In this document: piece by piece, positions 25,001-34,859 of the stretch
How positions within the stretch are numbered: position 1 is the first letter of the stretch
Layout of the letters: the number at the start of each line of letters is the position of its first letter
Assembly (NCBI GenBank): GCA_000310025.1
Contig: FN648413.1
Coordinates: 79,389 to 143,388, forward strand
Length of the DNA: 64,000 bases
Source of the DNA: Ectocarpus siliculosus
Lineage: Eukaryota; Sar; Phaeophyceae; Ectocarpales; Ectocarpaceae
Direction: 5' to 3'
Made by a program: the position numbers and the translations under genes
Notes under the pieces: generated by a model
The model's database searches: none
Seen by the model: only the letters and a program-made list of their open reading frames with translations
Told to the model about the DNA's origin: nothing

Positions 25001-28000
25001 CAACGCTCGTTCATTCCTCCGCATGGATCACCCACCCTCGTTTTGCCCTCTTCTATATGCCTAACGTGCCGCACCACATAACCAAATACGAAGAACAAAT
25101 TTCGTTGCCACTTTGCCCGAGACCCGTTCCATATTTCCTCCATTGTGAAAACCAACGGGAACTTACCGCACAGAGGTTTGGTTAGAAGGTGTCCGATTGG
25201 AGTCTTCGGAGTTTTTTCGTTCCGAAAACATGCGGGCTCGCACGATTTTTAGCGGTGTCAAGTCCTACAGAAAATGTCAACAGTTTGTTGTTTGAAGGGT
25301 ATGATTCGTGTTCTTACGGCTAGGTATTTTGCTCGAACCCTCGATGTGTCTTTCGGTTGTTTCCTTTCCCGTTCCGCTATATTCTCGGTTATTCTCCCGG
25401 TTATTCTCCCGGTTATTTGCCCCGTCCGGGCGTATCCGCCCGCCAGATCCCGTTTTCTCAGGCGGTTTCCCCCACCCGCCCAGTGACTCCGCCGTTTATT
25501 CCCCCGGTTATTATCCCGGTCAGTTTTCCCGGTCATTTTCACGTCCGGGTCCGCCCGTTTGTTCTCCCGTTTACTGTCCCGATTATCCCCCCGGCCATTT
25601 TCCCCGTGCCGGCCCACCCGCCCGGCGGCCAGATCACGTTTTCCCAGATTGACAAGACCGTCCTCGGCGCTCTGCCGCCTGAGCTACGGCGAGAGGTCAT
25701 CTCCCAAGTGGAGGCACGCAAACGGCAGCGCCATGACGGCATCGTCACCTTGCCTCCGCCGTCTCCGCACTCAGGAGGGGGTCCAAGCGCTCCTCCCCAT
25801 GGCGAGGGGCGGGCGGGTGCTGGTACTGGTCCGCTTTCGAGGGAGGCACCGGGGCAGGGCGGGGCGGCGGCGGGGGGGGGCGAAACGAGGGAAGTGGTCC
25901 GCGAGGGGTTCGACACCGCCGACAGAAGCGGCCCGGGTAAAGTCCAGCAGGTGAGTTGTCGTCGTCGTCGTCGTCGTCGTTGTTGTTGTTGTTCTTGCTT
26001 GTATTGACGTTGAAAAAGCGATCCGAGCTCTGCGCTGTACCTTCTACCATCCGTGCCGGTCAGACGCAGATGCCTGCAGCGATCGCAGGCACACTGCCCT
26101 CGAAATGGTACCGTATGCATCACGAAAATCAATGAGAAATGAATGGAACCCAGACATGTCAAAACACCTTACTAAGGCCCACGCCTTAATGGTACGGGCT
26201 GCTCACAAGAGGTAGAATGGGGATGGTCGGGCTATGCGGTACAGTAGGCGGCCCGATATAGTGGCAGCTTGAACAGTAGAACTGCCGATACAGTGGCATC
26301 AAGACCTCTTGTCACAATCTCAACATGTACCTGAACCCGATATACCGAATAGTGGCACTGTGTTGTAGTGGCCCTGTCCTGAATAGTGGCATATTCTCCT
26401 GTTGCCCCTACATGCCACTATATCGGGTCACCTACCGTACCAGTGCGAGTCATCGCTCACCCCTTCGCCGCCAAATTGTTTCACAGCCAGAGAGGCTGCC
26501 AATGTTGCCGAAAAGGGTGGTCATGATGATTGTCTTGTACACTTTGGTAGAGATTTTCTTTGCCACGGGTCGTTTTTTTAGGCACGTTGGTTGTTGAGTA
26601 GTCGACCGTTGGGGAGTTGTGTGCCATGACTCTCTTTTTAACGGTAACCGTGTAGTGCTCCCGTACGCTGACGGCGGCGTCCGTACCCAAAAGAGGCTCC
26701 GCGTTTGTACCCCTGTGGTTAGACGTGCCATCCACACGTACCCCCACTGGGGCAACCCAAGTGCCATAGTGCATTTGAAAAATGAGCATTGACTCCACAC
26801 GCCGCCAAATCTCGGTCACGCCCCTATTCTCGCCCTCCTGTGTCCCTTGTCCTCGGACACGGACACCCAGGTCAGCATCGACAGCTTGTGGGGCCTGCGA
26901 AAGCTTAGGGAGGAAGGCGGCGAGGGTGACGAGCCCGGCGCCGGACCGCCGTCGGTCTTCGACCGAGACTCGCTGCGCGCCCTGCCCCTGGGGCTCGGCC
27001 TCCATTACGCCTCCCTCACCGAGAACCAGCGGGCACAGATCGCCCGCCGCTACTCGCAGGCGGCGGGGGGGCACGGCCGCAGCAGTACCGCTGGAGAGGG
27101 TAGCCGTGGGAGAGGATTATCCCCGGCCCGGGGTGACCATGACTTACCCTACGCGAAAGCCTCCGTTGCAGGCACAGCGGATGACATTATTAACGACGGA
27201 AGCAGCCTCCCGCCTCCTCTATCGAACCCGCCGCCGCCGGCTTCTTCGGTGTCTTCTCCCGGGATGATGGCCGTTTCCCCGGAGGCCGTCAGGCTGGCGT
27301 CGCCGCTACCGCGTGAGGAGCGGTCGGTGGCGGAGTCGCCGAGATCGGCGGAGCTGTTTCGCCTTAGCCTCTCGCAGGTGGACCGCGACGTGTTGGACTG
27401 CCTTCCTTCGGACGTGAGGGACGAAGTGCTCCGGAGTATTGCCGCGAATCCCGGCGGGAGCGGAGCCGGCGGTGAAGGCGGCGGCGGCAGCGGCAACATC
27501 GGCAGCGGAGGAATAAACCAACACGAAGATGACCAGGGGCCCGAGACCACCGTCACCGCTTACGACGCCCCGCAGGACGACCGAGACGGTAGATTCGACA
27601 TGGAAGACGTCGTCGATATTTGCTCGCCTTCCCCTCAAGGGAAGCATGCAGCGACCGGCGGGGTTGGACATGGCGTTTTTGACGTGGAACCCGCGGGCAC
27701 GCTGAGGGGAGTCTTGCGACGGTGGATCGGCGGCGCGGTTCGGTCGCCCTCCCAATGGCACTTGGAGCTGCTGTACAGGTATTTTTTTGGTTCGCCTATG
27801 TACTCCCACCAGGCGCACCGGGGACGTTGCGTACCGCTGAGCTTTGCCGTAGGTCTCGATTGTGTTGAGATATGCTGGAGAGTGTTCAGCTCTTGTGTAA
27901 ATGGCGGCCTTTTGTGCAACCGCTGGTGGACGCAGGTCTCGATTGTGTTGAGATGTGCTGGAGAGTGTTCAGCTCTTGTGTAAATGGCGGCCTTTTTGTG

Positions 28001-28899
28001 CAACCGCCGGTGGACCGACAGACGGGACCTCGAAACGCTGGGCTAGAAAAATACGATACTGTTGTCTGTGGGCGGTTGATACCGGCGAGTATTTTTATGC
28101 CCCCCCAACCACAAGCTCCATCAGAATGATACGCTTCCCATCACCCCTCACCCATGCCCAATGGTTTGATGTCAACTGCGGTACCCCCTTCGTCGTAGTC
28201 GAACTATTTCAATTCGAAGAGTACCGGTGTGTATGAGATTCCGCACTCCCCCAACCGATTTCAAAGCTTGGTTTCTCCACGACGAAGAAGATTCCAGAAC
28301 CAGATGCGCGTTTTGCGTAGTACGTAGACGGTTCCCACACCTCCATTTTTCCGTGCCGTATCTGTGCTGCAATGTACTCGGGCTTTGACAAGCGGTTCAA
28401 GGAGAGTGCGGTATCTTATGTACGGTAAGCGCCCGGGTTTAAGAACCGCCAATTTTGGGGTCGAGTCTTAATTTCTAAAATCGTCGCCACCATCGAGCAT
28501 AGGTAATTATCTTGAGTTTAGTGTAGGATCCACGGCTGAGGTGCGCTTCTTAGCCGACGTGTCTTACTCATCGCCAAAATCTGAGCTTTTTCTTCCTTAA
28601 AGGTTTGTTTCTTGATCGCGGGCGACATGTACCTGCAACCGACGGTATTTTCGCCGCGCAGGTACCTAGAGGAGCTGGTGGAGGGCGGCAGACTCGATGA
28701 AACGGCCACGCTTCTCCGATGCCTGGGACGCCTGTCCGCGAAAGCCAGCGAAACCGCCGGTCAGGGGAAGGACAGCGGGGGTTCCGCGGTTGGTACCGGC
28801 GGGGGTGGGTGGGTCGAGGGTTACCGGGCCGTGCTTGGAGCCGTTCAGGATCTCGTTCGAAAGAGAACGGGAGGGGCATCCCTTGCTTTGATGTGCTGA
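12518..28899 (+). CDS. REV1: REV1, Y-family translesion DNA polymerase (deoxycytidyl transferase)
   Basis: Nuclear scaffold of translesion synthesis that inserts dCMP opposite G and abasic sites. Fourteen exons: 12518-12905, 14037-14221, 14698-15989, 16247-16449, 16849-16978, 18152-18296, 20338-20411, 20840-20927, 22256-22432, 22933-23106, 23495-24667, 25633-25950, 26871-27778, 28662-28899. They sum to 5493 nt and 1830 aa in one frame (human REV1 is about 1251). The N-terminus has the GVYMSHKMDKLRRQ motif, then a BRCT domain (about 132-215). Catalytic HVDMDCFF (Asp near 663) and SCDEA (Asp-Glu near 763) are intact. Also present are the helix-hairpin-helix (DLPGVGWKL), the little-finger domain with GHGICDA, two ubiquitin-binding motifs (TVLGALPPELR near 1357; DVLDCLPSDVR near 1620), and the C-terminal polymerase-partner domain in the last exon. 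Exons 3 and 11 add long Gly/Ser/Ala-rich linkers. Intron 1 begins with GC instead of GT. The exon-12 acceptor is chosen by phase and the ubiquitin motif. Confidence 0.95.
12955..13445 (+). repeat. Three ~200-bp repeat units in REV1 intron 1
   Basis: CATCGACCGCGCTAACCGGC occurs at 12963 and 13157, with a diverged form (CATCCGCACTAGCCGGCTGC) at 13384. Each is followed by CCAATGA or CGATGAA and a CAGTCTC block. Related single copies lie at about 23226 (REV1 intron 10) and 40318 (tyrosinase intron 1), so the unit is also dispersed. Nature unknown. Confidence 0.7.
14236..14345 (-). repeat. GTT array plus (AAC)-tail repeat end, copy 2
   Basis: A GTT-rich stretch begins about 14 bases after the exon-2 donor of REV1. 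It runs into the reverse complement of the block described at 289-357 (TTCTTCACATTCGAAACCGT). It is both a donor-proximal GTT array and a member of the tailed repeat family. Confidence 0.6.
17520..18151 (+). repeat. ~55-bp tandem array ending at the REV1 exon-6 acceptor
   Basis: About twelve degenerate units share CTCRCNCACAARCC, TTGANGCYCGACCTG and CCATCGTT. Two neighbouring units near 18000-18090 are almost identical. The last unit leads into TTCATCACAG and the exon start GTACGACTTCGAGG. This resembles the unit string CACAAGCCCTTGAAGCTCGA, suggesting that the array grew from the splice junction. Confidence 0.75.
18798..19140 (+). repeat. ~167-bp tandem duplication carrying the end of REV1 exon 6 and its donor
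   Basis: GAGACGNACC starts at 18798, 18965 and 19131. Each complete unit ends with a near copy of the last ~50 bases of exon 6 (AGCTCNNGGAGGGGAC, ATGGAGGCGGCGAC) followed by an intact GGGTGAGA donor, at 18914-18968 and 19070-19134. The genuine exon ends at 18296. The copies have no acceptor of their own that restores a full exon, so they look like intronic exon-edge fossils. Confidence 0.85.
20950..21535 (+). repeat. CTCA/ATTC-rich degenerate simple repeat in REV1 intron 8
   Basis: The stretch is dominated by ACTCACTC, TCATTCATTC and similar short words without a fixed period. Both strands lack coding character. It follows the exon-8 donor by about 50 bases. Confidence 0.7.
22083..22256 (+). 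repeat. Duplicated acceptor region of REV1 exon 9
   Basis: ATTGCGGATCGGTT, preceded by CGATGTTCAC or CGATCTTCGC, occurs at about 22083 and 22227. The second copy runs straight into GGCAG and exon 9. The duplication period is about 144 bp and covers mainly the intron side. Confidence 0.6.
22405..22700 (+). repeat. Degenerate array copying the REV1 exon-9 donor region
   Basis: The exon end GCATCGACAAGAGACCTG is echoed by ATTATCGACGAAAGGGC (22501), ATTTCGACGAACAGAC (22608) and TATTGACGAACGAGAT (22688). TGTGGGCNATNT or TGTGGGCGGTGT follows each. The period is roughly 80-106 bp. Confidence 0.6.
24727..24855 (+). repeat. Dispersed repeat shared with 32815-32955
   Basis: Both copies read AACATG, CGGATGAA or TGGATAAA, GGCAAGTTGGG or GGGAAGTTGGG, ATAGGGATAG, CCCCTCCC(C/T)GTT and AAAGGCGG or GAAGGCGG over about 130 bp. 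One lies in REV1 intron 11, the other in tyrosinase intron 9. Confidence 0.6.
25370..25650 (+). repeat. Array repeating the acceptor of REV1 exon 12
   Basis: The real junction is CCCGGCGGCCAG followed by ATCACGTTTTCCCAG (exon from 25633). An upstream copy reads CCGCCCGCCAG followed by ATCCCGTTTTCTCAG near 25438-25462. Between them are repeated CCCGGTTATT and CCGTTT words. The upstream copy retains a usable AG and about 15 exon bases. Confidence 0.75.
26238..26441. mobile_element. MITE-3, 204 bp with ~29-bp inverted ends
   Basis: The left end GGTACAGTAGGCGGCCCGAT and the following ATAGTGGCA are mirrored at the right (TGCCACTATATCGGGTCACC, then TACCGTACC) with three mismatches. The inside has repeated GATA and AGTGGCA words and no frame. 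It lies in REV1 intron 12. Confidence 0.75.
27851..28016 (+). repeat. 83-bp tandem duplication in REV1 intron 13
   Basis: Two almost identical 83-bp units start AGGTCTCGATTGTGTTGAGA at 27851 and 27934. Only a few differences separate them, so the duplication is young. Confidence 0.9.
28222..28427. mobile_element. Diverged MITE-1 relative in REV1 intron 13
   Basis: The ends are TACCGGTGTGTATGAGATTC and, at the right, GGTATCTTATGTACGGTA. The core reads CAACCGATTTCAAAGCTTGG with an eroded inverse partner (GGGCTTTGACAAGCGGTT). Length 206 bp. It is followed directly by the dispersed repeat at 28435. Confidence 0.65.
28435..28615 (+). repeat. Dispersed repeat shared with 8725-8930
   Basis: Second copy of the repeat described at 8725. 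It ends about 45 bases before the last REV1 exon. The shared part includes TTTAGTGTAGGATCCAC and ATCGCCAAAATCTG. Confidence 0.7.
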
Positions 28900-28963
28900 T
28901 TTTGACTGCCGTTTTGGGGGGGACCCCGTCAGTTCCCATGTGATGCGGGGGCGTGTATGGGTA

Positions 28964-29263
28964 GTGCTGGGAGAAGGGGGGTGCGTTCAAGACTTTCGGT
29001 TTGAGTGTGACGCGTGAGGCAACCAACTACGATTAAGGAATTAGTTCTGTCGCTTGTGGGGGTTGCTGTCATAGATGTTCTCTCTCGGCGTCTGTTGAAC
29101 GTTGTTTGATTTTGTGCTGGGAGAAGGGGGGTGCGTTCAAGACTTTCGGTTTGAGTGTGACGCGTGAGGCAACCAACTACGATTAAGGAATTCGTTCTGT
29201 CGCTTGTGGGGGTTGCTGTCATAGATGTTCTCTCTCGGCGTCTGTTGAACGTTGTTTGATTTT
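28964..29263 (+). repeat. 150-bp tandem duplication downstream of REV1
   Basis: Two 150-bp units begin GTGCTGGGAGAAGGGGGGTG at 28964 and 29114 and differ at about one visible base (ATTAGTT versus ATTCGTT). It starts 65 bases after the REV1 stop, so it may be part of the 3' UTR. Confidence 0.95.
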
Positions 29264-29515
29264 ATGCGTGTTGCTGCTGTGTGGACGGTTGGAACCTGAG
29301 GATCTGTTTATATTTGTTCAGCGATTTTTCGATCGTGTGTCATTCAAGCACCACCTTCTATTGCCTCTGTTGCGGTTTTTGCGTGTTCCGTTTCGAAGTT
29401 GACGACCCTTCGCATGGCCCATTTGGCGATTTTGTGATATCATGGCCGCCCACGACATGCTGCAATTCCTTGTGAAGGTTCAACATGGAATAGAGATCGA
29501 TATATGTACAACAGA

Positions 29516-29710
<195 letters not shown>

Positions 29711-30599
29711 TTACGATAGGAAACATGGTTTCCGAGGCGCAGCGTGAGGTGTACCTTGTGTGTTTTCAGCGCCGATCGGGCGAGTTGAGTCGTATTTTGT
29801 GTGTTCGTTTGTGGACTGTTTCTTCCCAATGGCCTTGGCCATTGGATTTCTCGAAATTCCTGTCGCTAGAGGTGATCCTGTGCAAGCCTATGGACTAAAG
29901 ATACATTGGTCTATTTGCTGGTGTACATGACATAGGATCCTGCGAAACATTGAATCTCGTGATATACATTGCCAGATCGGCAATGATTCACTGCTGAAGA
30001 TTTCGTGGCCCTCCCGCAGACTGTGCGGGGCAGAGAAAATGGACGCCAGGTTGAGACAGGACTCGCGAAGAAAGTTTTTCCCGGGTTATTACCACCATGT
30101 CCAGACGTTGTCCCAGAAGTCTGGAGAACCAGGCTCGTCACCTGCTTCGTTGGGCGTGCCATGTTGGGTGTCATTTGCATCCATCTTTTGTTTCGAATTG
30201 ACGCTGCCAATGAACTATGTTTTGTGGGCTTGTAGAGAGCGACAGCTTGGTTACATGGCTCGTGGCTCGGCTACGCGACCCTAGCCTCTAGGTCACCCTC
30301 TAAACTTGTAACCAGGCCTTCAACACAACGGCATAGTCCCTAGCCTTGAACATTTCCATTGCACACAAGCGTCCTTATCGTGCGCCTGCTCCTCGACCAT
30401 TCATTCGCGCCAAAGTTACCTATGTTGCTGCCTTTGCCTTCAATGATTCTGACTCGAAAATGTACGACATGAACCCGAACAACAGCTATTCATGCGACAC
30501 ACACAGATAGGTGGAACAAGGTGAAACGAAGTTTTTGGCCGAGAGAGGCCCAAGCTCGGTTGGTCGATCCGTTACCGTACGTGTCGATTGAACATCGTC

Positions 30600-31590
30600 C
30601 CTCGGGTTTCGCCTCGCGACCCAACACGCGTGCGCACGATCTAGCCGCATGCAAGGGCGAGGAAATGAACATCATCAGCGAACGACGCGTTCCCCCCTCT
30701 CTCGAGTGGTGGGTTTCCGACAAGTTGTTTCCAACCGAAACGGTTTCCCGAAGCAAAAATAGAGAAACGGAGCCTGTGACTTCTCATTATTCAGCCGTAG
30801 TTGCATATGCAATCTCCAAACGCAAAGTGAGACGGGCACCGGTAAACGATGACGCCTTCCTCTCTTTTTGAGTGGTGGTGTTCGAAAAGGTGTTTCTGAC
30901 TATTATAGAGATCGCATCATCCAGCCTCATGCAAGCGCGAAACGGCGGACATTAACGCCGACAATGACGCCTTCCGCCCTCTGTGAGTTGTACTGCTATT
31001 CGGTAAGACTGCTCCCAGACCGAAACCGATGGCATCGCATCATCCAGCCGCATGCACACATGCAGACAGGAAATTACGGAGATGACCACACCCCTCTGCC
31101 CTCTCTGAATGGTGGTGTTCGGAGAGGTGTTTCTGACCGTATCATTCAGTCGCATGCAAAAACGCGAAGCGGCGAAGCGAGTACAGGCCAACGACGCCTT
31201 CCGCCCTCTGAGAGGTGTCCAAAAAGACTGTTCAGAAGGAAACCGATGACATCGCATGATCCAACCGCACGAAGGCGTAAAACGGGGGGAGATGGGCACC
31301 GGAAACAGCGCCCTCTCGTAGCGGTGTTCGAAAAGGCGTGTCTGACCAAACCCATGACGTCACATCTTTCAGCCCAACGCAAACAACGCGAAATGAAGGA
31401 GATGGCCACCGGCAAGGAAATCCTTCCGCCCTCACTGTGTGGTGTTCAAAGAGCGCCTTTTTGTCGGGACGGAAGACGTATCACACCATTCAGCCACAAC
31501 GTGCAGACATGTAGACGCGAAACGACGAACAACCATACCGGCAACGATGCCATCTCTGAGTGTTCGGACAGGCTTTTATATCCCATGACG
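30600..31590 (+). repeat. Degenerate ~110-160 bp satellite, about eight units
   Basis: Recurring blocks are CATCATCCAGCCGCATGCA, ACGCGAAACGG, GACGCCTTCCGCCCTCT and GTGTTCGAAAAGGTGTTTCTG. Units are visible at about 30698, 30860, 30979, 31100, 31200, 31310, 31425 and 31548. Spacing is irregular and the units have diverged considerably. Confidence 0.75.
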
Positions 31591-32543
31591 CGGGGAAATA
31601 AATTGGTAAGCGCCGAGAGGCAGATAGGACAGCGCCAAACACGAACGGAAACACACCCCGCCCACTTGAAAGTATAGGATTGTGCGGGTGAGTGTCGACA
31701 CCATGCAGACAGGGACATGCCTGCATTTCACGAAACTAAACACAAGCACAACGTTTGGCCAAACGCGTACGCGCCACGCACACACACGAACAAGCGTTCC
31801 GCTTCTTTCTCCTATCCAGTTCCCGTTCTTCCCTACAAACTCTCCAACGGAACCAACTTCGTGGCCACAACTATGCAAGAAAAAACTACAACTTCCTCCT
31901 ACGTACTTGCTTTTACTTTCCCTACTCGTGAGGTGTCAAGAACTCCAGTGGCCATAAGCCAAGACCCCGAACAACGTGCGAAGACAAGACAACAATAAAG
32001 ACGCCAGACAACATAAAACCAAAATTCCAAGGAGCAAAGCGTAATCCCTAGACAAACTGAACGTGTAGACGGAGAGCTCGTTGCTCCAATCACTCAATAA
32101 ATGAACTACTATTTCGCCAACACCTCATCACGGGAGTCACACAACAAACGAATATAATACTACTATAGGTGTGTATCCCGAGGAACCATCTGTGCACCTC
32201 GCATATGACAAACGCGAGCGATGATCGTGGGCGTTCGTTTCGCCGGCAATGCCAACCCGGAGGTGAAAAATCAAACGTTGTACCAGAATCGTAAAAACCA
32301 TGCATATCATGCGAAGCAGCGGCACGCTCCTTGTCTCCACGCGCTGCTATGTTCTATGCCGGGGGGGCTCCATGCTGGTAACGGCGACCACCTACAATTA
32401 GGGTGGGGTCGTTTTTCCCAGCGTTGCTGTTGTGCTTGGTACCCTCTTCATAAAGTGCTTCTGTACATTTTGACAAACCGGCCTCAACCGAACTGCCATT
32501 GAGGCAAAACAAAACCTATTACATGTACGGAAGTCGAACAAAA

Positions 32544-34826
32544 TCACTGCCGCCGTCGCGTTAGGGCTGCGGTGTCGCTGCACTCCGGACAGGGGTCCCA
32601 GTCGGTGCAGGTGCCCCACTTTTCGAAGGCTTCATAGAGGTAGGGCAGCTTGGGGTTGGAAGGGTGGAGGATGTCCGTGAGTTCTGCGTTGGTGAGGAGC
32701 TCGGAGCCTTCCCCGAGGCCGAGCGTTCGCTCTGCAGACAGCAACCAGCACACGGCGGGAGTTGGACAGGGGTGAACTCATGTAAACAGTAGTCTTCGCA
32801 AGGGTTTGTCGTGTTATGTAAACATGCTGGATAAAGAATACAATGGGGCAAGTTGGGTCAGGGATAGGGATAGGGTTAGGGAACAGGGTCTGCGTCCCCC
32901 TCCCTGTTATTTTTCCTCATAAACAAATTAATTGGGCGAAGGCGGTTCCATGTAAACTAGAGTTGGGTATACCAAAAAAGTAATACATCACTAAAATGGG
33001 TAATACGTAATAAGTCATATATTTACATAATACATTATTTCTTGGCGTTTACATTGTAAACGCGTGCGAAGGTTTCCTAACGCACAAGACCGGTGGGAGG
33101 AAGGCAAGGACTGGGAGTGGTTGTTGCTTCTTGCCACTTTTCGCTCCTCTTGCGGCGCTATCTGCAACCTCGCCCCTTGGAATCTTGGGATGCCTTCGTC
33201 ACAATCCGCGGCTCCCCGCTGACAAACCGTGCCCGTTTCAGCATCACACAGTAAAACGAAATCTACAACAACCACCAGCCACAGCAGCAACACACTACAG
33301 ACGACAACAACAACAAACTACAAACCAAACGAGGGCAGCACACCTGTCCACGGGTACACGTCGTCTAGCTTTCCTCCCGAGACGCCGTCGCCGCAATCCG
33401 CATCCACCCAGTCGAAGCCGTAGGCGTCTCGGTACCCCGGTGAGAGCTGCAGGATGTGCTGTGCCTTCTCGAACCCCGAGTGAAGAGTCCAGAAAATTGG
33501 GTCCAGAGGGGCCGCGCCGGTGCTCATCGCTCCGACTTTCCCGGGCTGGCACCCGATCGCCATCATCTGGCGCAGCAGCAGCATTGTCGACTCTTCGTCT
33601 AGCCGCTCTCCTTCCTGAAAACAGGAACGGAAATGGGATTGTTGGGGTTGATCACCACAACCTGGCGGAGCAGCAGCATGGCCGACTGGTCGTGTGGTAT
33701 CTACCCGCTCTCCTCCGTGAAAATGCGAACGTAAATGGTGTCGTACTAGAGGTGTTAGGCCTGATCAGCATCAATTGGGGCAGCAGCGGCATGGTTGGCT
33801 CGTCGTCTAGCCGCTCTGCTTCCTGAGAACGGGACGGAATGGAATTGTTAGGGTTGACCACCATCATCTGCCGCAGCAGCAGCAGCATGATCGGATCTTC
33901 GTCTGCCGCGTGCCCTCCTGCAAGGACGGGTGCAAGCAGGACAGGGGCGGACTCACGTTTGGGCATGCCTTAACGGGACCGTCGACCACTCTCCCGAGCG
34001 AGAGGACGGATGCAAGCGGGCGAGGGAGGGGAGGGCGAATGAGTGGGAGCCACGGCAGCCAAGGGGCATGCGTCGCCGTAGAGTGACAAGAGCGCAGGGG
34101 GAGAGGGTAGGACAAAATATTGGGAGTCGCGGCAGCTTAGGGGAAGGATGGGGTTAGTTTACACCACAGGGGAGAAGCATCTTGTTCGCCAACTATTCGC
34201 AACTAAAGGTTCCGAGTTAACCTTACTCTGCTATCCTCGGAGGAAGCTGCTGCGATAAAAAGCAGGCAGAGCCGTACCTGCATGAATCCGAGCGGGTGCC
34301 TGGCGGTAACGTCTTCGCCGACGTACGACACTCCTTTGGCCCTTCCCCGCAGTCTTACCAACACGTGCTCCATGAAGTCGTACACCTGGAGAGACACAAC
34401 CATGGGTGGATGCACGCACACACGCAGCGGAGTGTTCCCTACCGTAAAATAAGTCTTAGTTGTTGTATCAGGGGAATTTGCTCCTACGTAGGCGTAGATA
34501 AAAATTACCAAATATACCACAACTCTCCCGAATTATACCCCCGAATGCCACAAATGGAATGTTCTCAAGAACTGTCAGAGCTTATGTAGATCATGAGAGG
34601 GGTTGCTGTTCTGTGAGCTGTTGATTCTAGGTACCTGGGCAAGAAGAAGGGGAAGGCGTGCGGAAGTGATGTTTTTCACTACCGTGAGAAATGGATAGCA
34701 CTTTTTGATCGGCATATCCTCCGGTGGTGCTGGTGATTGTCCACATGCCGAATAAGGCAATCGAGTGACTCGGTGGCCATATACGTCTTGTGATGCCAAA
34801 TTTAGACAAAGACGACGACGGCAACC

Positions 34827-34859
<33 letters not shown>

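Noticed and set aside
30868-31677. 269-codon plus-strand frame
   Set aside because: It runs through a degenerate tandem satellite. The peptide repeats follow the DNA period and no domain is visible.
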